The notes below the pieces were generated by a model. It did not search any database. It was not told the DNA's origin and saw only the letters and a list, made by a program, of their open reading frames with translations. Below, one piece after another: positions 1 through 7,758 of a stretch of DNA of 10,451 nucleotides (position 1 is its first letter; the number at the start of each line of letters is the position of its first letter). A program made the position numbers and the translations under genes. Source of the stretch: UBA5209 sp964625015 (GTDB lineage Bacteria; Patescibacteriota; Dojkabacteria; SC72); contig CAZUZI010000030.1 in the NCBI GenBank assembly GCA_964625015.1, positions 1 through 10,451 of the forward strand. The letters are read 5' to 3'.

Positions 1-54
1 GTAACCGGTCTGCTGGTTGCGGGCGTTGTATGAGGTATAATGTATGCTGCTCAT
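1..54 (-). CDS. N-terminal fragment of an off-window gene, possibly a transposase
   Basis: An ATG at 54-52 on the minus strand opens a frame of 18 codons that runs off the left edge (MSSIHYTSYNARNQQTGY). A GGAGGG ribosome site lies about 13 nt upstream, inside repeat copy A, so the start looks real. The short N-terminus reminds me of transposases of the IS1634/IS4-like type that begin with a similar SSxHYTxYN stretch, but this is recalled from memory on only 18 residues. In the related repeat copy C the equivalent start codon is changed from ATG to AGG, as expected for a dead element end. It could be an unrelated gene; the start is better supported than the identity. Confidence 0.5.
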   Translation of the reverse strand, partial: MSSIHYTSYNARNQQTGY

Positions 55-170
55 GTCCGCCAAACAATTCCCTCCAATATAGTTATAAATCAAAAATCAT
101 AACTTTTGTTGGGTTATTCGAGTTTTTTGCAATTTAGCAAAAATCTTTTTGCAATTTAGACGCAATTAAA
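36..170 (-). repeat. Dispersed repeat, copy A
   Basis: This 135-bp tract recurs in the same orientation at 10127-10258 with few differences, and in a more degenerate form at 8482-8567. Read on the minus strand it holds two direct copies of a 14-mer (CTAAATTGCAAAAA; plus-strand positions 124-137 and 146-159, period 22), an AT-rich promoter-like stretch, a ribosome site and the start codon of the left-edge gene. It looks like the 5' end of a repeated mobile element. The 14-mers could be protein-binding iterons. Confidence 0.8.
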
Positions 171-179
171 AATTACAGA

Positions 180-205
180 GGGAACGGAAATATTTCCGTC
201 CCCTT
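180..205. terminator. Hairpin terminator
   Basis: A seven-base stem (ACGGAAA at 184-190 with TTTCCGT at 193-199) is extended by GGG/CCC around one bulged A and is followed on the plus strand by CCCCTTTTT. On the minus strand it lies 95 bp beyond the stop of the 300-1103 lipoprotein gene and could end that transcript too. The stretch 206-299 between it and the gene shows nothing else that I recognise. Confidence 0.6.
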
Positions 206-299
206 TTTATGAATACACATACTTGTTATTGGAATTATTTTTGTATGTTGTCCACTTGGTTTGCACTTTATAGAACTAATTATTATTTCACTCCAATCC

Positions 300-1103
300 C
301 TAACTATTTTTGGAGATAACTAAAACAAATAATTGGGAAAACCCTTCATCATCAGTCACTTTAACTGTATAAATGACAGCATCTTCACCTTTATATAATG
401 ATAGTAATTCTGATTCAATATAGAATTTTATATTATCCTTTGATTCTATTTTAAGTTTTTCATGAAGTTTAGAATTTAATATTTCGTCCCTTTTAGTATT
501 GTTTAAAAATGTTTCTTTGAAATCTTCACGACAGCTATCGATCTTGTTGAAAAGATATATATAACCTTGACTGTTTATTACAATTTTTATATTGATATTA
601 CAAACGGTTTCATGTTTTACTTGCCATGTTAAAGTATATTCACCGGTTAAATCTGAGTGCAGTAATGAAAAGTCATTATATTTTGAAAAAGCAATTGTAT
701 CAGATAACAATTTTTTAACAGCCTTTTCTATTTCTGTATCAGATAAATTTTTAATATTTTCAATCGCAGGGTAGGGTGTTATACCTGCAAAAAACATTAA
801 ATTTCCATTATCACCGTTTAGATCAATTGTTGGATTGTAGATGAGTTCTGAACCAGCGCCTTCAATTACAGAATAGCGATCAATTTGGTTATTAGTAAGT
901 TCAGAAATTGTACTCTTCACATAATTAACAGTATAAATATTACCATTAATCGTAATCGAGTTCAATTTTCCATTATCATTATAAAAGTTGTTTTCTGGAG
1001 ATGCTGTATCAATTATATCGCATGCATAAGTACTTATTGCACATCCGGAAAAATTTATACACAATAGAACAGCAAGTATAACACAAAATAAATTATTTTT
1101 CAT
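300..1103 (-). CDS. Secreted lipoprotein, paralogue of the 3079-4026 lipoprotein
   Basis: A 267-aa protein with a hydrophobic signal segment (residues 5-18) and a lipobox ending in Gly20-Cys21, so it is predicted to be lipid-anchored on the outer face of the membrane. The rest is hydrophilic with no enzyme motif that I recognise. Its plan matches the 315-aa lipoprotein downstream of the large secreted protein: an early two-strand INGNIYTVNY-type motif, a mid-protein acidic helix (DTEIEKAVKKLL against TEEELKILAEQI), and a C-terminal YTVKVTDDEG/YANISYEDSKG strand pair. I infer they are diverged paralogues. The start is set by AAAGGA 10 nt upstream. Before the IS630 insertion it sat 33 bp behind the now broken Ig-protein gene, so it was probably its operon partner. 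Any current transcription would have to come through or out of the IS, which is read in the same direction. Function unknown. Confidence 0.8.
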   Translation of the reverse strand: MKNNLFCVILAVLLCINFSGCAISTYACDIIDTASPENNFYNDNGKLNSITINGNIYTVNYVKSTISELTNNQIDRYSVIEGAGSELIYNPTIDLNGDNGNLMFFAGITPYPAIENIKNLSDTEIEKAVKKLLSDTIAFSKYNDFSLLHSDLTGEYTLTWQVKHETVCNINIKIVINSQGYIYLFNKIDSCREDFKETFLNNTKRDEILNSKLHEKLKIESKDNIKFYIESELLSLYKGEDAVIYTVKVTDDEGFSQLFVLVISKNS

Positions 1104-1186
1104 TTATAATTAATCCTTTCAAAACCATTAATTACTTTATGGACACGGTATTAATGTTAAATCAGAAGTAAAAGTATTAATTCCGC

Positions 1187-1211
1187 TAGTACATCACGTC
1201 ACCTAAACAAT
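1187..1211. repeat. IS630 left terminal inverted repeat with TA duplication
   Basis: TA at 1187-1188, then GTACATCACGTCACCTAA from 1189. About 15 of the first 21 bases match the right end read inward (GTACTTTACGACAACTAA). Confidence 0.75.
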
Positions 1212-2334
1212 AGGATAAAGCCGTTTTAACTTTATTCTGGCGTCGTCAGTAGTAAATTGCCAGTCGACGGATTTAGAAGCAAGATTACGCTTGGTATTCC
1301 ATGCCGACAGTTCACCGGATAAGGTTTGTACATCAGGTAAACGTCTTCCAAGGCACTGTCTCTCCATAATGCTGAGCTCAATTTCAGCAATATTCAACCA
1401 GCTTCCGTGCTTAGGCGTATAATGATCTCAAGACGCTTTGCCAGTTCCCGCGCTTTTTTGGGTGAAAACGCTTCATAAAGAGATGAAATCGTATGCGTAT
1501 TGAGATTGTCCATAACAAGGCAGACTTTTGGTGTGTCAGGATAGTCTTCTTCAAGCAGAATCCGCACTTGTTCAGCCCAGTCAATCCTTGTTCTGCGTTC
1601 AGCTGCACAGGTTCGGCGCCATCCTTTTAGCGGTTCAGTAAATATGAAAATACTGCATGTACCGTTCCGGACATATTCATTATCCTCACGTTTTACTTTT
1701 CCGGGTTTCATTTGAATAGGTTCGCGCGTTTCGTCAAGCAACTGATATGGCTTTTCATCCATGCAGACAACCGGACATTTTTCATCATACGGACGCTGGT
1801 AGACATCGAGCACATCCTACATGTTCGCTACGAACGCCGCGTTTTGTTCGGGAGGTATGCACCATTCCTTTTTCTGATGAGGCTTGAGCGGCGTTTTTTT
1901 AAAAGCCTGCCGATTGTGTTGTCGGATATAGAATCAATGATTCCGAGTTCCACAACCTTATCTTCGAGCAGGCAAAGCGTCCACCGAGTATGACCTTCCG
2001 GCGGCTTTGAACAGGCAAGTTGTATGATTTTCGCCTCTATATCGCCGGTTATTTTTGAAGGAACAGGCGGTGTCTGCCGCTTCTTGCGGGTTATTACCTT
2101 CTCGATTCCGCCTTCGGTATATTGTTTGGCTATTGTGCGTACCAACGCCGGGTTGCATCCATATGCTTCGGCTATCTCTTCCTGCGTTTTTACCTTACCG
2201 CTGTTTTCGTCCAGACTGAGCAATATGTGTGCTCTTGTTATTATTTGAGCCGATCCTGTCCCTGTTCTCGTTAGCTTTTTTAATACAGCTTGTTCCGCTT
2301 TGCTCAGATATACCTTGTTCCCTTTTGTCCGCAT
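1203..2334 (-). pseudogene. IS630-family DDE transposase, disrupted
   Basis: Three consecutive frames together encode a complete IS630-type transposase of about 377 aa. Frame 1 (2334 to about 1894) has an N-terminal helix-turn-helix region (TQEEIAEAYGCNPALVRTI). A -1 shift at a run of seven A's (1894-1900) leads into frame 2, which holds the first two catalytic aspartates: VVCMDEKP (Asp near 1759) and LVMDNLNTH (Asp near 1510). The glutamate is in SWLNIAEIE (near 1385) in frame 3. Two further lesions exist. A TAG at 1817-1819 replaces what is normally a Glu codon in an M-E-D-V-L-D-V-Y stretch, and a one-base loss near 1424 separates frames 2 and 3. The A7 shift may be programmed, as in some IS630 elements, but the other two lesions should make the gene inactive. 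The start is the ATG at 2334 behind AAAGGCAGG. The element could move only with transposase supplied by another copy. Confidence 0.85.
1894..1900 (-). other. Candidate programmed -1 frameshift site in the transposase
   Basis: On the minus strand the codons TTA AAA AAA CGC contain A AAA AAA. Slipping back one base lets the ribosome read ACG CCG CTC and continue with TPLKPHQKKEW, the expected transposase sequence. A simple one-base loss would look the same. Confidence 0.5.
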
Positions 2335-2371
2335 AGTATAATACCTGCCTTTCTGCTGATGTTATACCACA

Positions 2372-2395
2372 CTTATTAGTTGTCGTAAAGTACTA
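2372..2395. repeat. IS630 right terminal inverted repeat with TA duplication
   Basis: Read on the minus strand from 2393 inward it begins GTACTTTACGACAACTAA. TA at 2394-2395 is the second copy of the target dinucleotide. Confidence 0.75.
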
Positions 2396-2753
2396 GTACC
2401 CGGATATATATTAATAAATTGTCTATATGGTTCGTACCAATCCGTGCATTCATCGCAACCATAATGGTTAGAGCAAATATTTAAGGGGGTGCTATTCAAT
2501 GATGGGTTATCCGGACATATTAGATCATAAGTGCTACTGTTTATACTATATCCCCTCGTTATTTTACATTGATCTGGCATTGATGTATATTGATTTATAC
2601 TTTGAAACAGGATTGTTAATCCAAACTGTGATTGTGATATTCTATTTATTTCATCTGAAAAACTAGACAATAGAGTTTGTGTAGTAGTATCGTTATAGTT
2701 GCCATATCTTACACGAAAAGCATTATCATAATATATGTTGATTGATGCATCAT

Positions 2754-3014
2754 TCCTTCATAATCTACAATCACATGGACGGTGACATATCTTATAACAC
2801 CTGTAGATTTATGTACCACGGTTATTCCACACGTTCCTGTGTTTACGCTTGACGTCAGAACACCCGATGATGATACGGTCAGAACTGAAGGGTTAGAAGG
2901 GGTCCAGGTGAAATCGGTATTGCTTATCCAATATGCTCCCGTATTGGTGTTGGTTATGGAACAGGTTTGAGTTGAAGAAGCTAACATATATTCTGAACAG
3001 TTAATTGAAAAGCT
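2754..3014 (-). repeat. Duplicated Ig-domain coding tract (partner 5120-5380)
   Basis: This 261-bp tract and 5120-5380 encode homologous 87-residue segments running from SFS(I/V)NCS to DYEG without gaps. It is direct evidence that the two gene modules share ancestry by duplication. Confidence 0.85.
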
Positions 3015-3037
3015 TTTACATTATATAAAAGAGGTAT

Positions 3038-3066
3038 AGCCCCGGCATGATATATGTGCCGGGGCT
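3038..3066 (-). terminator. Rho-independent-type terminator of the lipoprotein operon
   Basis: A perfect 10-bp stem (AGCCCCGGCA at 3038-3047 with TGCCGGGGCT at 3057-3066) with a 9-nt loop lies 12 bp beyond the stop codon of the 3079-4026 gene. The downstream side on the minus strand has only a modest run (CTCTTTTAT). Confidence 0.8.
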
Positions 3067-3078
3067 TAATTTAATTGC

Positions 3079-4026
3079 TTATTTAGCTTTATTCGGCAAC
3101 TGCACTATAAAACCTTCAAGAGTACTATAACCATTTCCTTTTGAATCCTCATAAGAAATATTGGCATATGTAAGGATATAAAGGTTCCCGTTTTCTTTGT
3201 ATATAATCATATCATCAAACTCTGTTGCCTTGACATTATAGCTATTTCTTGCGTGTTTATCAATATAATTATTTATATAATTTTTAATTTCAGGCTTGGA
3301 GGATGACATCTCCTTAATAAATTCCGCTTCTTCACTGAAATCTATATCATATATATCTAAAAATATTGTATCATTACAATGAAATTTAATTAACGCATGT
3401 TTTGTGGTTGGGAAATCTCCAATTACTTCCTGATAATAAAATATATAACTAAATATTTTTTCATTTTCATTGGGAATATGAAAACCTGTGTCAGTTGTTG
3501 TTTCAATACCCTTCGATGAATAAATTTTATATGTAGTTTTACATGTATAATTAAGTTGTTCAGGAGACAGCCTAGAATACTTAACAATGATTTGTTCTGC
3601 TAAAATCTTCAGTTCCTCTTCTGTTTTTCCGTTGATATCAATTCCTGACAAGGGAAGATTGGCAACTCTCACAATCTGGTCGGTATCTTTGACGAAGAAC
3701 ACCCCACCTGGAACGTCACCGCCATCCTTTAAGTCATAGATATCAATATCAAAACCTGAACGTTTCAACGGACATGATTCCGAATAGGTCAATTCATAGG
3801 TAATATCTTGGTAAACAAATTGTTTTGTTGGCACAGCGTTGTCGTTTATATATGTTTCGGTAGTAAATGGGGCATATTCAACATTTTCCAACAATGAGTC
3901 ACCTTCAACTTCGCCTACAACTGTAATACTTAGGTTGAGAGATGATTCCATTTCTGATTGACATCCGAAAAGCAATGATGCCATAATAATTATTGATAAT
4001 GTAGCTAATATAAATTTTTTATGCAT
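3079..4026 (-). CDS. Secreted lipoprotein, partner of the 1151-aa secreted protein
   Basis: A 315-aa protein that starts MHKKFILATLSIIIMASLLF with a lipobox LFGC (Cys22), so it is predicted to be anchored outside the membrane. I chose the ATG at 4026 because AGGAG stands 8 nt upstream. Earlier in-frame starts lie inside the preceding gene, lack a ribosome site and would put 49 residues ahead of the signal peptide. The mature part has alternating strands and acidic helices and no recognised catalytic motif. It resembles the 300-1103 lipoprotein throughout in layout. The gene follows the large secreted protein after 25 bp and precedes a strong hairpin, so the two form an operon. Conservation of the pairing in both modules suggests that the lipoprotein serves the secreted protein, for example as anchor, chaperone, activator or inhibitor; which of these is unknown. 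Confidence 0.85.
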   Translation of the reverse strand: MHKKFILATLSIIIMASLLFGCQSEMESSLNLSITVVGEVEGDSLLENVEYAPFTTETYINDNAVPTKQFVYQDITYELTYSESCPLKRSGFDIDIYDLKDGGDVPGGVFFVKDTDQIVRVANLPLSGIDINGKTEEELKILAEQIIVKYSRLSPEQLNYTCKTTYKIYSSKGIETTTDTGFHIPNENEKIFSYIFYYQEVIGDFPTTKHALIKFHCNDTIFLDIYDIDFSEEAEFIKEMSSSKPEIKNYINNYIDKHARNSYNVKATEFDDMIIYKENGNLYILTYANISYEDSKGNGYSTLEGFIVQLPNKAK

Positions 4027-4051
4027 AATTATTCTCCTATCTAATAAATAG

Positions 4052-7000
4052 TTATTGTGAGGGGAAATCCGTAGAACCTGCCAGTACCATATTATCATCA
4101 AGCAATCCTGCTTTTTGTTCTTCAGTATAACTGGTACTGTATTCCAGCTCATAATTCGTTGAATCACAAACATCTTCTAAATCTTTGTTTGGGTCATTAT
4201 AATATGCAGCTAAATACTCAAAAAATGTTTCACACCAAAAGTTTGTTGCATATGCATTAACATTTTCTCTAAAACCTATCGCTGTATCCACACCACAAGC
4301 GACTGTCGCAGTAACGAAATTTTGTTCTGAGGTTCCACCTTGCGCTGTCTTACAAGCGCCGTATACTACAAGCTGTGTCATAGTAAAGCTTCCATAGAAA
4401 TCACTTAGTAATTGGTCTATATTTATTGCTCCATCTGATGTCGCAATCCCTGTATAGTTACCATGTGTTCTTATCAAAACGATTTTTGAAGACATCATAC
4501 GGGCAAGAACTTCACCGCTACTCATATCACTGCATACTATACCACTAATATGATTATGAAAAACCTCATCGAACCCTATTGAGGATAATTGTGTGGCAAT
4601 ATTTGGGAAATAGCTGGAGCGGTCATAAGTCTCCGGTATTGCTATCAAAGAAGCGTCTTGGTAGCCAATTAACACCCACTCATCCTTATAATCACTATCA
4701 TTACTATATGCCCTCTGTTCGACATTTACACCATTAACAATCCCCAAGAAATGGTCACCCGAAGCCATGCACCAATCCGTGGTGTATGCCTCCCCCGATT
4801 TAGGTCTGATAACAAATGTCCCGCGGACGGTTCTGGTTATTTTCCACAACTGGCGGTCATATCCGTAATAGGTTTCCTGAGCTAAATATTGTTCACCGGT
4901 ATTTAAATAACCCGCCCTCACAGAAAGCGCCAATCCGCTCTTATCAGAGGTGATTTTGTAATACTCTCCTGAAATCCATGTAAAATTCCATTTTTGATAA
5001 TCACCGCCGTCAAATTTCCACAACTCCATTTTCGTGCCGCTTGTTGAATAATTCGGAGCGTCATTGTTATCGACCTGTAAATAATGTTCGTCATATTTGC
5101 TATTCTGAAGGAAATATGTACCTTCATAATCTATAACAACGTTGACAGTTACTACTCTTGTTACGCCTGTAGGTTTATGAACAACTGTTATATTACATAC
5201 CCCTGCATTAAGATATGACGTAATAACTCCCGTTGTAGATACAGTCAATATCGAAGAATACTCGGGTGTCCAAGTAAAGTCGGTATTGGTAATCCACTGC
5301 GCTCCAGTTGTGGCATTGGTTATAGAACAGTTCTGAGATGAAGAAGTCAACATATAATCCGAGCAATTTACTGAAAAGCTGGCAAGTGGAATATAACTGC
5401 TCGGGTTTATAATTCTCCATACGCTTTTTTTATAATCAGTTTCTCCGGGAGATAGAACGTTATTGATTGTGACAGTAGAACCGGTATCATAAAGCACTTT
5501 ATCTGTATAGAGTGCATTTTTAATTATTACTCCACCGATTCCGCTGGTTGTTACAGTCCATTTATAATTATCTGTAATTGATGAGGGCATGGATTCAATA
5601 CTAACACTTGTAGCAGTCGGGCAGCATAATATTTTATTTGGATTATACCTTGATACAATTGTATATTTACCATTACCTACATCATTAAAAAACCACTTCG
5701 AATAATCGTTTCCTACGTATATGTCGTGTCCGACTTGATATGAACTATTAGTAGTAAAAAACTTACCGCTGTCTATATTGTCCACATAATATTCTGCACC
5801 GTAAACATACACGTCAATAGTATCCGTCAGTCCAGTATAATCATTGTGCGTCGCAGTTATTGTGCATGTTCCCGTGTTCGTATTTGATGTCAAAATACCT
5901 GTTGTTGATGAAACAGATATTATTGATGGATTACTGGAAGTCCATGTAAAGTTTGTATTGTCAGCATCATATGCGTTCGACGGCGTCGGGATTATACTAC
6001 AGGTCTGAGACGAGTTGATAACCATCGTTGTGTTGCAGCTGATATAAAAGCTTTCAACAGATGGATAGTATTCGCCCTCAGACCATGTATAGCATCCATG
6101 GTAATGATAACCATAATAATTTTCTTCTTCATATTCATCAATACTGGCAGCCCAAGACGATTGCTCCTCCGCGCTTGAAAAGTAATTTATCCCATAAAAT
6201 TCATAATGGCTTTCAGATCCAAGAGAAGCATCCTCCGGATCAATATAATAATAATAATAATCGTACTCTTCGCCATACCATGCTGTTTCAACATAGATGT
6301 ATAAAGTTACCTGAAGATATAATGACTCTTCAAGAAGTGCGGATATATCATCTTCATTTGCTTCTACGGATTCAGACTGGGATAAAACTTTCTTTTCCTT
6401 TATCTTTTCTTTGACCGCATCAATATTGACGGGCAGAGAGGAATAAAGTTCCTTTTCGGATTTACTCAGATTCTTGGCGGATAAGGCATCAGCCTGTTTA
6501 TTATTGATAATAATATCCTCTGGATTAACTCCAAGGGCTGCCGCAACAGAAAAAGCAGCCATAATATTCACTTGGTCATATTCCTGAAGTGTTAACTCCT
6601 TAGCAAGAATAAACGCATCGTTGTTGGTATATTTTTTGTATTCAGACCTTAATGTAATTTTATCAGCTTTATTTCTTTCTGCTTTTACTGATTTATAAAT
6701 GTCATTCGTAGTAAGGTTATTTTCATAAATATTATCAATATCGAAATACTTGGCTATGCTCTTCACAGACCGGATAAGCGATTCACGCTCCGGTCGGTTT
6801 TTATATGTATTAAATAACTCTACCGCTTCATCGTATGAAAAAACGCCCTCGGCCATAATCTGAAGAATCAGGATGCTTCTCATAAGATTATATCCGGCTT
6901 TTTCAAGCTTGTTCATAATTGTATCAATTTTATTGGTTTTTGTCAAATCAGCATTTATATAATCATAAACAAGCTGTTTTTCCTCATCGCTGCACTTGGA

Positions 7001-7507
7001 AAAAACGTCATGTTTGTTCTTATATATGATTTCATTGAATTTGATTTCTTTTTTTGTAGTCTCGGATAAACTGTCGAAAAGAACCTGAATGAGTTTGTTG
7101 AACTCTTCCGACTGCTCGGCTTTTTTAGTGTAGTCCAAACCCAGATAATCATATAAAAGCTTAATCTGAGCATCAGTAAAATTATCGTAATTATATAATC
7201 TTGTAAGCAAAGCCATTATTTCTAATGGAATCGGTTTTCGTTTTGTTATAGTATCGGTTTCTGTAAATTTATCTGATGAAGTTCCGGTTTTTGTATCTAC
7301 AGCGTCGCATGATGCCGTGTTTGGTATAGTTGTTTCAGTTGAAGTGTTGCTCAATGAAAGGTTGGATAAGGTGCTGTTTAAAGAATTCCGGATACTTGGC
7401 ATGGCAGCCGATAATACGGTGGCATCAGAGAAAAGGAATGCGACAATCATAATCATACTAATTAGTCGAATAATCCAAAGTGATTTTTGCCGAGCGGGAT
7501 TTTTCAT
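4052..7507 (-). CDS. Secreted multidomain protein with Ig, RICIN and CHAT/caspase-like domains
   Basis: An 1151-aa protein. Residues 1-35 form a signal peptide (basic start, hydrophobic 11-26, likely cut after an AxA-like LSAA). Residues 90-395 are mostly helical and charged. Residues 395-480 are strongly Tyr- and acid-rich, including five Tyr in a row. Ig-like (Big_2-type) domains lie at about 487-568 and 707-796, each with the pattern CSI...NTxFTWT...S(I/V)xxxG(I/V)(I/L)TS. RICIN-like beta-trefoil segments follow each one (about 570-702 and 797-948), with repeated KWxF/YQKWNF/RQLWKI motifs typical of carbohydrate-binding trefoils. The C-terminal domain (about 951-1105) fits clan CD cysteine peptidases of CHAT/caspase type: a hydrophobic strand ending RTHG (His1015), then LVVYGACKTAQGG (Cys1052), then a GVDTAIGF strand. 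I infer a surface-targeted peptidase; activity and substrate are unknown. The start has AAGGA 8 nt upstream. The gene is first in a two-gene operon. Confidence 0.8.
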   Translation of the reverse strand: MKNPARQKSLWIIRLISMIMIVAFLFSDATVLSAAMPSIRNSLNSTLSNLSLSNTSTETTIPNTASCDAVDTKTGTSSDKFTETDTITKRKPIPLEIMALLTRLYNYDNFTDAQIKLLYDYLGLDYTKKAEQSEEFNKLIQVLFDSLSETTKKEIKFNEIIYKNKHDVFSKCSDEEKQLVYDYINADLTKTNKIDTIMNKLEKAGYNLMRSILILQIMAEGVFSYDEAVELFNTYKNRPERESLIRSVKSIAKYFDIDNIYENNLTTNDIYKSVKAERNKADKITLRSEYKKYTNNDAFILAKELTLQEYDQVNIMAAFSVAAALGVNPEDIIINNKQADALSAKNLSKSEKELYSSLPVNIDAVKEKIKEKKVLSQSESVEANEDDISALLEESLYLQVTLYIYVETAWYGEEYDYYYYYIDPEDASLGSESHYEFYGINYFSSAEEQSSWAASIDEYEEENYYGYHYHGCYTWSEGEYYPSVESFYISCNTTMVINSSQTCSIIPTPSNAYDADNTNFTWTSSNPSIISVSSTTGILTSNTNTGTCTITATHNDYTGLTDTIDVYVYGAEYYVDNIDSGKFFTTNSSYQVGHDIYVGNDYSKWFFNDVGNGKYTIVSRYNPNKILCCPTATSVSIESMPSSITDNYKWTVTTSGIGGVIIKNALYTDKVLYDTGSTVTINNVLSPGETDYKKSVWRIINPSSYIPLASFSVNCSDYMLTSSSQNCSITNATTGAQWITNTDFTWTPEYSSILTVSTTGVITSYLNAGVCNITVVHKPTGVTRVVTVNVVIDYEGTYFLQNSKYDEHYLQVDNNDAPNYSTSGTKMELWKFDGGDYQKWNFTWISGEYYKITSDKSGLALSVRAGYLNTGEQYLAQETYYGYDRQLWKITRTVRGTFVIRPKSGEAYTTDWCMASGDHFLGIVNGVNVEQRAYSNDSDYKDEWVLIGYQDASLIAIPETYDRSSYFPNIATQLSSIGFDEVFHNHISGIVCSDMSSGEVLARMMSSKIVLIRTHGNYTGIATSDGAINIDQLLSDFYGSFTMTQLVVYGACKTAQGGTSEQNFVTATVACGVDTAIGFRENVNAYATNFWCETFFEYLAAYYNDPNKDLEDVCDSTNYELEYSTSYTEEQKAGLLDDNMVLAGSTDFPSQ
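5120..5380 (-). repeat. Ig-domain coding tract shared with 2754-3014
   Basis: The second Ig-like domain of the 1151-aa protein (residues 710-796). The same 87-codon unit, about two thirds identical in protein by eye, is found in the neighbouring pseudogene. Confidence 0.85.
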
Positions 7508-7571
7508 TTGATATTCCTTTTATAGTATAAAATATCTCTCATAACTTATTATAGAGTTTATGGTAAATAAT

Positions 7572-7600
7572 ATTATATCACTCCAGTTCATTCCTGCCAA
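7572..7600 (-). promoter_or_regulatory. Promoter of the secreted-protein operon
   Basis: On the minus strand TTGGCA (7600-7595) and TATAAT (7577-7572) are separated by exactly 17 bp. This is a near-consensus sigma-A promoter giving a leader of about 57 nt before the ATG at 7507. The rest of 7508-7732 is AT-rich with no other gene or signal that I recognise. Confidence 0.75.
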
Positions 7601-7732
7601 TTGACATAATTCATGATTTATCGCGACGTTATTTGTCATAATATGCTATATTGATTCGCATTTACCGTGGTAATTACTGTTATTGCATGGTGGAAGGGTG
7701 ACATTTAACATCCTCCGACTAATATAAAAATA

Positions 7733-7758
7733 GATATGACCATTTTACCGGTCATATC
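7733..7758 (-). terminator. Palindrome over the integrase stop codon; terminator and possible att core
   Basis: A perfect 9-bp stem (GATATGACC at 7733-7741 with GGTCATATC at 7750-7758) with an 8-nt loop. On the minus strand it is followed by CTATTTTTAT, so it suits a terminator for the integrase gene, whose TGA lies inside the stem. The 23 bases 7735-7757 recur with a single mismatch at 10094-10116, which also makes it a candidate integration core. Confidence 0.7.

Larger units (their letters stand above)
1189..2393 (-). mobile_element. IS630-family insertion sequence, 1205 bp
   Basis: The element has imperfect terminal inverted repeats that both begin GTAC and is bounded by TA at 1187-1188 and 2394-2395, the target duplication expected of the IS630/mariner group. 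It carries one broken DDE transposase read on the minus strand. It is visibly richer in G and C than the flanking genes, which supports recent arrival from elsewhere. It sits inside the Ig-protein pseudogene, and the flanks rejoin into one open frame when it is removed. Confidence 0.85.
1137..3014 (-). pseudogene. Broken secreted Ig-domain protein gene, split by IS630
   Basis: Three pieces belong together. First, 2754-3014 encodes an Ig-like domain about two thirds identical by eye to the second Ig domain of the 1151-aa protein, and of equal length (87 codons). Second, after a frameshift near 2752, the frame continues into a Cys-containing region (ICSNHYGCDECTDWYEP and neighbouring residues) that is absent from the 1151-aa protein and tentatively resembles the segment before the zinc site of clostridial metzincin-type secreted proteases; no HExxH motif is present. 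Third, 1137-1188 supplies the C-terminus. Deleting the IS at 1189-2393 and one TA joins the second and third pieces in frame, with a stop at 1137-1139. The 5' end is missing: homology starts near 3014, just past a terminator, with no signal peptide or start. The gene was therefore truncated before or besides the IS insertion. Confidence 0.8.

Noticed and set aside
124..159. CRISPR array
   Set aside because: There are only two short repeat units 22 bp apart with no true spacers or cas genes; they are better seen as iterons in a mobile-element end.
1411..1608. Alternative minus-strand frame inside the transposase
   Set aside because: It is an overlapping wrong frame; the DDE motifs lie in the neighbouring frame.
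4027..4173. N-terminal extension of the 315-aa lipoprotein by 49 codons
   Set aside because: It overlaps the end of the preceding gene in another frame and would bury the signal peptide; the ATG at 4026 has a good ribosome site.
6061..6414. Plus-strand open frame of 117 codons
   Set aside because: It is opposite the Tyr-rich part of the large secreted protein; its composition is that of reversed low-complexity codons.
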